Origin: Orychophragmus violaceus | Lineage: Eukaryota; Streptophyta; Magnoliopsida; Brassicales; Brassicaceae | Length of the DNA: 64,000 bases | Assembly: GCA_030180135.1 (NCBI GenBank) | Contig: CM058230.1 | Coordinates: 15,067,082 to 15,131,081, forward strand | Direction of reading: 5' to 3' | Shown here: positions 45,180-57,415 of the stretch, piece by piece | Numbering within the stretch: the first letter of the stretch is position 1 | Layout of the letters: each line of letters begins with the position of its first letter | Notes under the pieces: model-generated | The model's input: only the letters and a program-made list of their open reading frames with translations | Database searches by the model: none | What the model was told of the DNA's origin: nothing | Position numbers and translations under genes: made by a program

Positions 45180-45620
45180 AGAGTGGGCTCTTACCCAAGA
45201 TAGGAGCTCTGCCCAATCCACAAATGCTCTTTAAGAAGGGTTAGTCTGATTATGATTTCCTTCCAAATCGCTGAAATATACCCACAGTGCAAAAATAGAT
45301 GGTCACGAGACTCGTCGGATGACTGGCAGAGACAGCATGTCTTGATGTTATTCAGACCCCGGGAGGCTAACCTTATTTTCGTCGGAAGGCAGTTATAATT
45401 AGCAGCCCAAGAAGTGAATGCGTGCTTGGGAACTTAAAGGTTTGAGCATCCAAATATCGAGGTTGAGCTCCCACCGAAGCTTCTAGGTGTTCTGGAAGAG
45501 TTTCACTATGCCTAGCTAGTCCACTTTAATGTTTAGTCCCTACGCTTAAACGGACAAACCGATGCGGTTAAAAGGATAGGGTTGAACTGGCAAGTCATGG
45601 AATGGCGGAGAACCATTTCG
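45180..45620 (-). pseudogene. Decayed LINE fragment (zf-RVT region)
   Basis: The minus strand from about 45430 to 45250 reads as the LINE zinc-binding region: a PKHAFTSWAA start, then CCLCQSSDESRDHLFLHC. That is the same domain order as in the LINEs at 28573 and 46471. Short, with no tail or TSD seen, and broken on both sides. Confidence 0.75.
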
Positions 45621-46351
45621 ATTTGTCTACCAATTGTATCTTTCTATCGGTTACCTTCCCTACTCTCTAGGGTTTAACATTTTTTTTTTCTCGTACTTGG
45701 ATTCGTCTTCATGTGCCTTGAAATTCTTATCGTGATTTCAGATCACTTATATTTGATTATGCAATTTTAAGTAGTTCACTGGATTTCAGTAATTCAAAGT
45801 TTCTTCTTATTTCACTTATATACGTATACAAATCACTATCATGCAGTATTAGTGGGCTGCAATTCGGGCTGTGTGTGTGGCTGATTTACGTAATACATTC
45901 AACTTCAGTCACTCTTGCGTAGTGTGAACAAACAACTCTTCAGTTAACCCTCAAGTCAAATCGTTTCCCTCATCCGTTTAACGCCTCTTAACTTCTTTGG
46001 ATTATACACGTAACCAATTAAACTATTAAAATATTAATTATAAAACATTCTTTTTAGTTAGAAATTTTTATTGAAATTAAAACCAAAGATCAAACATAAA
46101 ATTACACTGTAACATGTAGTTTGTGGTATATTATGAAAGGTTTTTTAAAAAGTGATTTGACCACTTTAAGACACTAAAGCTTATTTATTTTCCTGATTCA
46201 CATGTCCATTCTAAGTTAAACATGGTTAATCTAAAATAATTGAATGATTAGTAATCTACAGAAAAGTGATTTATAATATTATGTGATTAAAGACAAAACA
46301 CCAGAAAAGATCACGTGATAGTTGCATGATTAATAAACAAGTGTTTTAAGC
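45621..46351. other. AT-rich intergenic stretch
   Basis: No gene or element recognised. Confidence 0.4.
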
Positions 46352-46364
46352 TTCTGGAACTAAC

Positions 46365-47976
46365 TTTTTTTTTTTTTTTTTTTTTTTTCAGCCAAAAAAC
46401 AGCCTTTTACACAAACCAACGGCCCAAAAAAAACAGGCCTCCAAAAAATCACTAATCAGCCCAACTAAGATTAAGAAAACAGAGCAAAATACAGGTGAAG
46501 AACTGACACTGAGTTCAGAACATCTCCCTGCTCTCTCGCCATTGGAATGATTCTGCACCGCATAGTGCTTTTGATCTCCTCCGCCAACGCAGTTGCAGTT
46601 CTCATCTGAGGTGTATGTATACGAGCATTTCTCTCCTTCCAGATCAAATATACCGAGGCTTGGAAAGCTAATCGGATGAGCAGCAGCTTATTCTTGTCTC
46701 TTGTAGGGTCTCTTAGCCATCTAAGACAGTCCTCAAATAAAGGAGGTGAGGAAACCTGCAACTTAGATGAGAAATAAGACCAGACCTCATTGCTAAACGA
46801 GCAATCAAAAAATAAGTGCTGTCGAGACTCCACACCGAGGTTACACAAGACACATGTTTCAGGAACCTCCAAACCCCAAGAACGAAGCCTATCACGAGTA
46901 GATAATCTATCACGCGCAGCGAGCCATGTTGTGAAAGCATGTTTTGGCACTCTACCAGAGAACCAGACCGCATCAAACCAATCCACCGTTGGGCCTATCG
47001 GATTGAGATAAAACCATACCGCTCTTGAGCAGAACTTGTTAGAGGGAGGCTTATCTCCAATTCTCCATAAATAGCTATCATCTGGGCCATGCTGAGATAC
47101 AATTGACGAGTTCGGAAGACAATCCTTGAGCAGTTGAATGATTGGATTCCGACTCCTAGATGTTTCAATCCACCACCTGCCATCAATCTGCGCCTCAGCC
47201 ACAGCTTTGTCACGACTAAGACCTGTACGAGCAGGGCCCGTTTCTCCTGTGATATCGATTAATGGACCAAGTCCAGTCCAATCGTCTAGCCAGAAACTGG
47301 CGGTGACACCCGAGCTAACTTCGCAAAAGATGAAAGGACGAGCGAGCGGTCTTAACTTACACAGGCTCTTCCATATCCAACTATCCGAAGAAGAGACATC
47401 AAATTCCCAAAAATTCCCATTACCAAACAGATTCCTCCTTGTCCAGGAGACCCAAAGAGAGCCGCCTGAAGCAAAGAGGAGCCATATTAACTTGAGGCAA
47501 AGTACCTGGTTCCAAGCTGACAGTTTCCGCAATCCTAGACCTCTGCAAGCTTTCGGAGAACACACCGATAACCAACTAACCTTTGCGCCACGGGCCGAGT
47601 TAATAGCTCCTTTCCAAAGAAAGGCACTACACATCCTTTCAATCTCATCAAGGCATGCCTTAGGTAATAAGAACACTGAAGCCCAGAAAGTGATAGTTGA
47701 GTATATCACCGACTGAATCAGTTGCAATCTTCCTGCGAACGAAAGGAACTTAACTGTCCATGACGCAAATCTCTGAGCAATTTTGTCTAACAGAGGCTGA
47801 TAGTCTTGGCTTCGCATTTTCCTAGAGCTCAGAGGCAGTCCAAGATAGCGAGCCGGGAAAGAACTCTGTTTTAACCCAAAAAGATCAGCCAACTGCTGGC
47901 TTCTCTCCACATTTCCGCCGTCCAGAAACAGAGCTGTTTTTGTTCTGTTCACTCCAAGGCCAGACATTCTCTCGTA
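46365..47976 (-). mobile_element. 5'-truncated LINE insertion
   Basis: It is minus-strand with a poly(A) tail (a T run of about 24 starting at 46365). It is flanked by the 13-bp TSD TTCTGGAACTAAC at 46352-46364 and 47977-47989. At 1.6 kb it retains only the 3' part of ORF2, and the frame is still open, so insertion was recent. Confidence 0.92.
46471..47967 (-). pseudogene. LINE ORF2 C-terminal part (RT thumb and zf-RVT)
   Basis: The 498-codon open frame begins just after the reverse transcriptase catalytic block. It has the thumb region (ARYLGLPLSSRKM, SFAGRLQLIQSV), the WLDDW segment and the zf-RVT zinc-binding region (CVLCNLGVESRQHLFFDC, about residues 390-407), then a C-terminus without RNase H. 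The apparent start Met is internal, since the first two thirds of ORF2 were lost by 5' truncation on insertion. No stops are present in what remains. It cannot be an active transposon. Confidence 0.9.
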
Positions 47977-48187
47977 TTCTGGAACTAACGTGCCGGCAGT
48001 CAGACGAGTGTGAACTTATGGAGCAAGAATGAGCATAGGATCCACATATGGTGACTGTCGGACGTTACAAGGATTACACATAAGATTACACATTATGTTT
48101 TAATAAAAAAAAACGGAAGATGGAATTCACTTAGAACTTTGAATTTAAGCTACAAAGGTACATGAATTACATTCGATCTTTTTACGT

Positions 48188-49354
48188 TCACACTTCTTGT
48201 GACGCCACCGAAGAGAAACTCAAGTTAGCTTTAAACGCACGTTTCAAATCGCTAAAACCAACGTTTGAACACGCAACGATAAGTCTCTCTCCCGCGTGAC
48301 CTCTAGCGTCTGCGTTACGCAGAGTCCTCCATTTACAGAGCTTCCCTCCTTCCATCTCCGCCGCCACAATCTCTCCGTTCTCCGTCGCATTATGCATATA
48401 AACCATATCTCCCACCGCGTTAAACGCTATCGACGTTAGCGGCCAATCAGAATCGATCCCTCTGAGTTTATCCAAACACGCATTAGGCATGGAACCAATC
48501 GATTCGAATCTCAGTTTCATCGGCGATTCGTTGGATACTACTTCCCACAGTTCGATCCCCGTCGGATTATTCTCATCTCCGGTGATCCCAGCCATGATTA
48601 GACGGTTACCAGCGAATCCAATCACGCGCGAGTATAATTTGACGTCTTCGTCTACTGGAGAGAAATCGACAAGTTCAGTCCACGATCTAGTCTCTGGATC
48701 GAAACAACACGCAGCACCTGATCTCTTCTCCGTCACGTACATCATATTTCCCGGACTAGCCGCGACGGATAGCCACGTGGAGGACGCGGATCCCCAGAGG
48801 GATTCCGGCATCGATTCGCATCTCTCCCACACTCCGCCGCCGGATTCGATGTCAAGCAACTCGACGGCGAGTCTATCGTCCTCGAATTCGCAGACACCGC
48901 CGGCAACGATCAAACTCCGTCCAACAACGGCGACGATTGGATCGATCCTCCACACTCTCGGTGGTGCCACGTGTCGCCAATTCAGGTGAAACGCGTCTAC
49001 TGAGAAGGAGAATTTCGCCGGCGATAGCGCGTAGAGCAACGTAGAGTGGGAGGATAGCACAGCGGACAAGTGCTCGACGGGAGAATCGGTTTTGATCTCG
49101 ATCCACTCATCGGACTTGGGATCGTACGCCGTCGATGTCCCCGCCATGGTGTACGGCGGAAAACTCCTCTGTTTGTAGATTAACAGCCAAGGCATGTCCT
49201 TAAGACAACGGAGGGAGAAGAAGACGGCTCGGTTCCAGGATTTGGACACCTGGCAGGAGGAATGGAGGTCGAGGAGCGGCAAAATGGAGAGGACAGAGAT
49301 GAGTATGTCTCCCTCAATGTAACATTCTTCTCCATTGTTTTTCTTATTCTCCAT
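48188..49354 (-). CDS. F-box/kelch-repeat protein, KFB-CHS (At1g23390)-like
   Basis: This intronless frame of 388 residues should be the substrate-recognition subunit of an SCF ubiquitin ligase. An F-box lies at about residues 12-52 (EGDILISVLSILPLLDLHSSCQVSKSWNRAV), and kelch-type blades follow (YDPKSDEWIEI near 77, GRSLIVAGGV near 145, CFDPETRSWTEL near 221, GNRLIMAGI near 250). From memory its closest Arabidopsis relative is At1g23390, about 394 residues, reported to target chalcone synthase for degradation and so to restrain flavonoid synthesis. Length, lack of introns and neighbourhood (S27a gene 11 kb downstream) support orthology. The start follows an A-rich leader and sits about 60 bases after a TATA box. 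No internal stops. The function is inferred from the family. Confidence 0.88.
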   Translation of the reverse strand: MENKKNNGEECYIEGDILISVLSILPLLDLHSSCQVSKSWNRAVFFSLRCLKDMPWLLIYKQRSFPPYTMAGTSTAYDPKSDEWIEIKTDSPVEHLSAVLSSHSTLLYALSPAKFSFSVDAFHLNWRHVAPPRVWRIDPIVAVVGRSLIVAGGVCEFEDDRLAVELLDIESGGGVWERCESMPESLWGSASSTWLSVAASPGNMMYVTEKRSGAACCFDPETRSWTELVDFSPVDEDVKLYSRVIGFAGNRLIMAGITGDENNPTGIELWEVVSNESPMKLRFESIGSMPNACLDKLRGIDSDWPLTSIAFNAVGDMVYMHNATENGEIVAAEMEGGKLCKWRTLRNADARGHAGERLIVACSNVGFSDLKRAFKANLSFSSVASQEV

Positions 49355-49412
49355 TAAAGCTATATTTTTATTTTATTTTTTTGTAATGGAGAAGAAGTGA
49401 TAAGGAGGGGAA

Positions 49413-49426
49413 GTCTTTATATAGGC
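49413..49426 (-). promoter_or_regulatory. TATA box of the F-box/kelch gene
   Basis: The minus strand reads GCCTATATAAAGAC, about 60 bases upstream of the ATG at 49354. Confidence 0.7.
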
Positions 49427-49439
49427 AAAGAGTGAGACT

Positions 49440-51020
49440 TGGGTTAGGGGAAGTTGGTCACCGACGAAACACCAACTGTAAATGGCGAAGAAGTGAGACC
49501 CAAAAAAAAAACACAAAGGGTTGTGAAGTTACCTTTTTTTTTTCTTAACATACTGTGGTAAAGTTCAAATGATTCTATAATGGATTTACCGCAAAAGAGG
49601 TAGCAAAAACACAAGTGATCCACTAAATGTGTTTCTTCAAATCAAGTCAATGAACCATCACTGTACTATCTGAAGAACCCAAATTAGTTCACATTAAAGG
49701 TCAGCGATAAAAAATGTATAGACTCAACAACACACAAAAATCAGGTTTGTGTTTATATAGCTTAGCTGCATAGTAATAAGTAAGGCCTGTACATTTGAGT
49801 ATCCAGTTTCTTTCAGTTTGCTTTTTTAGAGTTTTAATTAGTTTGGGTAAAAAAGTTGGTAATCCATATAGTAACCAAACCGTATCAGTCGGATAGGTTT
49901 CAGTTGTATTCAACCTGGATAGCAAAACTGGGAACTGAGAAAGAACCAAAAAATATTTGAGTTTGGATTAGATATATTTATATGAATTATCTAAATTATC
50001 CAAAATATCTGGAAAAATTATCCGAACTCTCCAAAATATTCCAACAACTAGGACTATCAAAATGGGTCTATTGATCGTCCGTATCCAATCATTCATTATT
50101 CACCGCACCGGTCACATATATTAAAAATTGATTAAAATAGTCTTAAGCCCAATTTTGCACATAGACAAAACAGTCTAGACACTGTTTTGGGGATAAAATG
50201 TATACCAATTGCGGAGAAGTTATAAAGATTATAAAGTCGCTACTTCTTTGGCCAAAAAAAATAAAAAGCCATGGAGAAGTTATAAAGATTTAAAAAACTA
50301 ACTAAACTTAGCTATTTGACAGACAAGTTTTTTTTAGTATAAAACTTTTTTTTTTGTGTTCATGTAATTACAATTTGGCCATGTTTAAAAAAATAATTAA
50401 TTTGAAGAAAGATGACTTATCGGATAGTCCATTTGAATTCGGTCATGGAAATTGAGACACAATTGTTAATGGACATGGTCACTATATGTGTGATAAAAAT
50501 GGTCAATATTAGTCATTTTCATATGGATGCGAACAACCTATTTGAAATCTCTACCAATAACCCAAATATCTGAAAAAACTAAAAGATATTTATTTTAAAG
50601 AAAATTTGTTTAGTTTTGCAAAATTTTATTTTAAATTTTGATAAATATAACTAATTATGTTCAAATATTTTGTTTTTTTTGTTCTTTCAGTTATTCTATA
50701 CTACACAATTAATATCTTCTGATTTTTTACAATTGTGGATATTTTGATTATTTCAAATCTGGATAAAATTAGTATTTTGACTTTTTAGTATATAATTATA
50801 TTTCAACTATCCAGTACACATTTAATTATCGGTTTAATTCTCGTTCAATTTAGATATCCAAAATATTTAACAGTGAAACTATTCGAGTATTTATGAATTA
50901 TAACTTTCTAGTTTGCTTTGATTCCTTTCATTTTGTTGTGGTTCGGTTCAGTATCTTTGGTTCTACGTAATTTATCCAAACCAGTACTAATGATTATATA
51001 TGATTGTTTATTTAGCATAG
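49440..51020. other. AT-rich intergenic stretch upstream of the F-box gene
   Basis: Presumed promoter region near the gene, otherwise nothing recognised. A stretch at 49616-49790 recurs at 56386-56540 (separate entry). Confidence 0.45.
49616..49790 (+). repeat. Intergenic direct repeat, left copy
   Basis: It shares with 56386-56540 the phrases CCACTAAATGTRTTTCT, AGACTCAACAACACA, CAGGTTTGTGTTTATATAGC and AGCTGCATAGTA in the same order and orientation, with substitutions and small indels. Noncoding. Confidence 0.8.
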
Positions 51021-51039
51021 TAATAAAAAACCATATAAA

Positions 51040-51743
51040 AACAATGAGATCAAATTTCAAAAAAAATTTCTCTCTTGACGAAGAAAGAGATTCGCTGTTC
51101 TTCTCTCGACCTCGTGATGAATTTCTCTGCTTATCAATGGAGTTTCAACCTTTGGAGATCAACTTCATCCGATTTTTCTTGAGAAAATTGGGGCTACTCT
51201 GCGTAAGTCTTCAACGGTAGGATACTGGAAAACAGAGATCTCAGAGATTCAGAAATTTCACCTCAAAATTCCGAGCGTATCGAGGTGATTCACGTTTTAT
51301 ACAAACGATTATGGAATGGATTTAGCCAAAAACAGGAACTTGGCTGCAGATTAGGGTTTAGGTGATCGAGAGCAGAATTGCAGAATATAAAAGTGGCACC
51401 TTTCGTTCCTTCTGGGTAAACGCCGAGGAAGGGAACTTATTCCGTCTTAAATAATTCTCTGCTGACGTCCACCATCCTGGAAGAGAAAGCTCAGACCTGC
51501 TCAAGGGTTTCCTCCTAGTACTGCTACTGGCCCGACAGTAATTGGTAGATCCGTAGAAAATGATCAGCAGGATCATACAGCTAAAAGCAGCAATGACACT
51601 ACAGACGCCTCTTCTCTGAATGCTAGAGGACTGGACTCATCAAGCAAAGGAAACTCGGAGGCTCCTCTCAACCTCAACAACAACACATCACTCAAAACTC
51701 AAGCAAATACGAGGGATTCTGATTTAAAGCCGCTGCAATCCTA
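51040..51743 (+). other. LINE 5' region with possible ORF1 remnant
   Basis: No zinc-knuckle ORF1 could be found. A short frame starting MRSNFKKNFSLDEERDSL at 51044 and a Ser/Thr/Asn-rich stretch at 51560-51740 may be the two ends of a deleted ORF1. Confidence 0.4.
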
Positions 51744-54700
51744 ATGAGCCTTATGAGCTGGAACTGTCAAGGAGCAGGAAGCACTGAGACCGTTCAATAC
51801 CTCCGGGAATTATGTAAACAACATTTTCCGGATTTTTTGTTCTTAATGGAAACGAAACAAAAGTTCTCTTATATGCAAGCATTACAACTGAGTTTGGGAT
51901 ATGATAATATAGTTACTGTTGAGCCAGAAGGACTAAGTGGGGGTTTAGCAATGATGTGGAAGAAGAGTTATGATGTAGAGGTTTTGTCGAAGAATAAGAG
52001 ATTGATAGACTTGAGTGTGAAACTTGGGTCTGTAGCCTTCTTTATCTCCGGTGTCTATGGAGATCCTATACGAGAGAGAAGGCAAAGCGTATGGGATCAA
52101 CTCATTCACATTGGTTTATATAGAGATGAAGCTTGGATACTTGTTGGTGATTTTAACGAGCTCATGAATGGAGATGAAAAGATGGGGGGTGCGGTTAGAC
52201 ATGAATCAACATTCTGGAATTTTCGCAGAATGGCTGAAGAGTGTAAAATCAGAGAATTGGGTTTTGCTGGGAACCCAATGTCATGGGCAGGATGGAGGGA
52301 TAGAGTATGGGTCCAGTGCCGGCTTGATAGAAGCTTCGGGAATGACGAATGGTTCCGACTCTTTCCTCGCTGTAAAATTGAATACTTAGACCTTTGGGCA
52401 TCTGATCATCGCCCCGTTAAGTTGAACTTTGTTTATGAGATTGAAGAACAAGGAAGAGGAAGGTTTTATTTTGATAAAAGGTTGGTTAGTAAACCGGGTA
52501 TTGCGGAGGCTGTGAGAAGAGGATGGAATGGCAATGACACTAACGTCAACATCCCATTGATGGATCGTATAGCAAGTTGTCGCAAGGAGTTATCAAAGTT
52601 CAAAAGACACTCCAACCTCAACTCTCGAAATAAAATATCATGCCTTCGTCAAGCTCTGGAGAAGGAAGTTTCGAAAGCTACTCCAAGTGCTGCTATACTG
52701 CACAAAACAAAGACTGAGTTAGCTGAGGCATATAAAGAAGAAGAGTTACACTGGAGACAGCGAGGCAAAGAACAATGGCTCAAGGGTGGCGACAAGAACA
52801 CACCATTTTTTCAGAACAATGTAAAGGGGAGGAGGATCCAGAACAGAGTTATTATGCTCAAAAATGAAGTTGGTGATGAAATTTTCTCGGAAGGGGCTAA
52901 AGGAAATGTAGCAGTGGAATACTACAGAGATTTGTTCATGAGTTCCAACCCGCACGACCTCGAATCTCTTTTCGAAGGCTTCAGGGGGCGTGTTTCTCCT
53001 GACATGAATGCTGCATTAACATCCTCGGTTTCAGATGCTGAAATTCAACAAGCTGCATTTAGTGTAAAGGGCAGTAGCGCCCCCGGAGAAGATGGTCTTA
53101 CCGGTGTCTTCTACAAACGTTTCTGGGATATAGTAGGACCTAAAGTCACTGAGGAGGTCCGAAAATTCTTCGTTTCAGCTATTATACCAGCAGGATGGAA
53201 CCACACCCAATTATGTCTTCTACCAAAAGTGCCTAAGCCGACGGAGATGAAAGATATGAGACCGATCAGTTTGTGTTCAGTACATTATAAAATCATATCG
53301 AAGATATTGTGCAACCGTCTCAAACAGGTTCTGCCAAATATCATTTCAGACACTCAAGGCGCCTTTGTCTCTGGCCGCTTAATCACAGATAATGTAATCA
53401 TTGCACATGAGATGGTCCATGGATTAAGGACTGTCGAGAAGGTAGCAGAGTCTTCCATGGCAGTGAAAACGGATATGTCCAAAGCGTATGACCGAGTTGA
53501 ATGGTGCTTTCTTGAAACTTTGATGGAGCAGATGAACTTTGACAGAACTTGGATCCGATGGATAATGGCATGTGTTTCTTCGGTCACTTATTCTGTGCTT
53601 CTCAATGGGCGTTCACACGGATTTATCAAACCGGAAAGAGGTATTAGGCAAGGGGATCCTCTTTCCCCTTTTCTCTTTATCATGTGCGCCGAAGCTTTGG
53701 TAAGCTGCCTTAATACCTCAGAAGCTAAGGGCGTCTCCATGGAATTAAGCTCACAGCCTCCTGCCCAGCTGTCTATCACCTCTTGTTTGCCGATGACAGT
53801 CTTTTGATGTGCCAAGCCACTGAAGAAGAAAGTGCGGAGCTGGTGCGATGTCTAGAACTGTATGGCGCAGCATCTGGACAAGTTATAAACCTCCAGAAAT
53901 CATCAATTATTTTTGGGGCCACGGTTAGTAATACTGCGAAGGTGGCTGTTAAGAACATTTTAGGCATCGAACGAGAAGGAGGAGCTGGCTCCTACCTTGG
54001 ACTGCCAGAGTGTTTTAATGGTTCAAAAAAAAGATTTGCTCAACTTCATTCGAGAAAGACTGCAGGGTCGACTGAAAGGATGGTTTTCCAAAGCTCTATC
54101 ACAAGGTGGAAAAGAAATACTCATTAAATCTGTTTGTCTCTCTCTTCCGATCTACGCCATGTCGGTATTTAAGTTACCAAAGGAGCTGTGCGACAAACTG
54201 ACTAGTGCTTTGATCGAGTTTTGCTGGAGCTCAGGAAACAACAAGAAGAAGATCTCTTGGGTAGCATGGCAGAAACTGTGTAAGCGAAAAGAAGAAGGTG
54301 GGTTAGGCTTTCATGATATCGGACGATTCAACCAGGCGTTACTTGGGAAGCAAGCATGGAGGATCTGGTCCAACCCAGAATCCTTAGTATCCCGTATAAT
54401 GAAAGCTAGATACTTTCAGAAGACCAACTTCCTCGACTGTGGAGCTGGCTCGCGTCCTTCCTATGCGTGGCGAAGTATTATCCACGGTCGAGAAGTTCTG
54501 CTGCGAGGTCTGGTCAGGGAAATCGGAAACGGCAGAGACACCAATGTCTGGGCCCACAAGTGGATTATTGATCCTGAGCCAAGATTCCCGAAATATAGAG
54601 AGGGCAAGGAGATTAACCTCGCTCTGCATGTGTCTGACCTCATGATCCCGGATACCAATATGTGGAATACTAACCTGGTTTGGCAAACATTCACTGACAA

Positions 54701-55877
54701 TGATGCTAAGATCGTCCTCTCCATCAAGCACGCGCGGCTACATGATGATAGCGACACATGGGGATTCACAAAAACAGGTGTGTATTCGACGCATAGTGGA
54801 TATAGGTTGCTGGAGTCGAATGTTAATACATGGCCTTTGCAAACCCATGTTCTTCCTCCTCTAGAAAAAAGACTATGGAGAAGCATTTGGAAGATAAAAA
54901 CCTTACCCAAAATTAGGCATTTTGTTTGGAAAGCTCTTGCAGGCGCACTCGCTGTCAATGAGAGACTTCGATCACGTGGTGTGCAGGTTGAACCGACGTG
55001 CAAACGATGTGGCTCTGGTGTGGAGACAATTAACCACACTCTCTTTACTTGTCCGATGGCTAAAGAAGTCTGTACTACGGCAAACATCAACCTCCCTAAC
55101 GCAGGTTTTTCAGCGAACTCGGTTTTTATGAACATCCATCATCTGTTGCATTGTATGAAGGACCCACTGATCGATGAGAGAAAACGAAGAGCATACCCGT
55201 GGATCCTGTGGCATATATGGAAATCTAGGAATGTTCTGGTTTTCGAGCGAGTAAATCTCAGCTCGTCAGCAATTCTGGAAAAAGCGATGGAAGACTCAAA
55301 CATTTGGTTTCAGGTTAACACTGAGACCGAGACCACACAAGCTCCCATTAGACAAACAGAACAACGAAAACAATGGATCAAACCCCCCACTGGCCGCCTC
55401 AAGTGTAACATTGGAGCAGCATGGTCACCATCTGATTTAAACTGCGGTGTTGCTTGGATTGTGCGTAATAGCTCCGGAGATGTGTTCTACCACAGTAGAA
55501 GATCATACTATCCAGTCTACTCCAAGGGTGAAAGTGAACTTCTAGCCCTATCATGGGCGACCGAAAGTATGAAAGATCTACGTCAGCCGAGAATGATCTT
55601 CGAAGCTGACCTTCAACTTGCGAGAGAACTGATGTTACAACCACAAGCCCATCCATCGTCCATCCCTCTTACTTCCTCCATCATTAACAATTTGGCTTGG
55701 TTCCACATCTTTAGTTGTGAACATGTGGCTCTGGAGAGGAATGAGATTGCGAGAAACATAGCTGAGAGTGTCTTACGTATTAACAAATTGCAGTCTTATG
55801 TTGCTCGGGGGGGACCCGGTTGGTTTCGCTTGAACATAGCTGCTGAAGCAACCAGTGACATTGCCCTGTTTCCATAG
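51744..55877 (+). pseudogene. LINE ORF2: APE-type endonuclease, reverse transcriptase, zf-RVT, RNase H (two frameshifts)
   Basis: The frame opens MSLMSWNCQGAG, the start of the endonuclease domain, whose other active-site blocks are present: METK, GDFNE and SDHRP. The reverse transcriptase follows with LLPKVPKPTEMKDMRPISLC, DMSKAYDRVEW and RGIRQGDPLSPFLF. A 1-nt shift around 53745-53775 puts the catalytic FADD in the next frame at about 53783. A second shift at an A8 run (about 54028) moves the rest to 53997-55877. That last part has the zf-RVT region (CKRCGSGVETINHTLFTC) and an RNase H domain whose first Asp is Gly (CNIGAAW) and whose last catalytic Asp appears replaced (RNEIARNIAES). It is inactive but fairly young. 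Confidence 0.92.
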
Positions 55878-56143
55878 TGCGACATCAAGCTCGAGCCTAC
55901 CTTTGTCCCACCCTCCTACCTACAACAGTGTCTGGTCACTAATATTTAGGTGGTCAAAACTATCTCAAGTACCTACTGATACATATCTCTGCATCTGTTA
56001 GGCTCTTTGTTTTTCTTTTTTTGTTTCTTCCTCTTTCCTTCTCTTTTGGTTTTTATCTTGTAAACCTCTCTGAGGTAAACCTCCTATGTCTTGGGATTTG
56101 ATTCTAATGAACTCGGCGTTAAAAAAAATAATAAAAAAACCAT

Positions 56144-57412
56144 ATGATATGTGATATTTTGTTGTTGTAATTTATCCAGTTTATAATATACATTTACTTA
56201 AGGGGTAGGGAGAGTTTTACATAACATATTTTAAATCTACTCTTCTCGATACAACAGCATAGGCAAAAAGAAACCAAAGTTTGAATGGAAGAAAAACTAG
56301 CTTCAAGGTCAATGAAAACTATGACTCATGAACCAATAGTAGGAATTTGTGATAGCTAAATGACTACACAGTCAAATTACAGGTGCTCCACTAAATGTAT
56401 TTCTCCAAGTCAAGGTCAATGAACTATCTCAAATCCCAAATAAGTTCACAATAAAGCCAATAGATAAAAATGCATAGACTCAACAACACAAAATCCAGGT
56501 TTGTGTTTATATAGCATAGCTGCATAGTACTAATAAAGATTATATATGATATTCATAAGTTAATTGATTAAATTGCGGTCCCAAAGAAAGGGCCGTAGAA
56601 CCTCCTATAACCCAAAAAGAAAGAAGTAAAGATCATATATGACCAATTGAAATGTCTTTATCTTATCCAAATGGGTTATATCTACAAACGGTTTATATTA
56701 TGTAGCGACCAATTCAAATCATAAATGCACAATTGACACATGGACAACTAGTTATAAGATTATGTTATCTATGGAATGTTCTTTCAAGATTTGTGTACAG
56801 TATCTATCGATGAATGGTTGGAATTATCGAGCAGGAAAATGACCTTACATCCAGAGTGGACCCAAATATCTCTCTCAATGTGACTCATCTTGACACCATT
56901 CTACAAGTTCATGCTCGGAAGTTGTTCCAAATCATTGTGTACCTGCAATATGTGTAACCTACTACTACTACACTTGTTTCTCTGCCTCATCTTCTCATTC
57001 ATGCACTGAAGAAATTTATTACTAATACATATCCTGAAGCATTAATGTTAGACTGGACCATTTGTAACCATATCCCAAGTCCCAACTGCTCTCCTCTTAT
57101 TCAACCACAGATTTAATATCAAGAACAATGAGCAGAAACACAAACAATGAAGGAGAAAGATATATCAGCAGAAAGAAAAAAGAGAGGAAAAAGGGGAATT
57201 TAATTAGATCAACGGCTACTCATAACCTACTACATGATAAGGCTTGAGGATAAGATGTCAAACATTCTGCGAAATGAGATTTTCAACATAAAAATTAAAA
57301 AGTGACTCTTAACGTGATAACACTAGAAAACTGAGTCTCACATATTAACCAAGAGATGCATGCAATATATATAAAAAAAAAAGAGAGATGCATGCAATAT
57401 ACATGACAGGAA
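56144..57412. other. AT-rich intergenic stretch
   Basis: No gene recognised. The right copy of the intergenic direct repeat is at 56386-56540. A short repeated phrase, GAGATGCATGCAATATA, occurs at about 57353 and 57385. Confidence 0.45.
56386..56540 (+). repeat. Intergenic direct repeat, right copy
   Basis: Same orientation as 49616-49790. The two copies flank the LINE at a distance, too far out to be its target duplication. Confidence 0.8.
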
Positions 57413-57415
57413 GAT

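Larger units (their letters stand above)
51040..56143 (+). mobile_element. Nearly full-length LINE with endonuclease, RT and RNase H
   Basis: The 3' end is an A-rich tail at about 56119-56139. An AATAAAAAA-CCATAT string at the 3' flank recurs at about 51024-51041, a candidate TSD of about 14 bp that puts the 5' end near 51040. ORF1 is mostly missing or unrecognisable (51040-51743). ORF2 (51744-55877) is complete in domains but has two frameshifts. It lies between the F-box and S27a genes. Confidence 0.85.

Noticed and set aside
48489..48989. A 166-codon plus-strand frame inside the F-box gene
   Set aside because: Antisense shadow of the kelch region. The minus-strand protein is clearly the real one.
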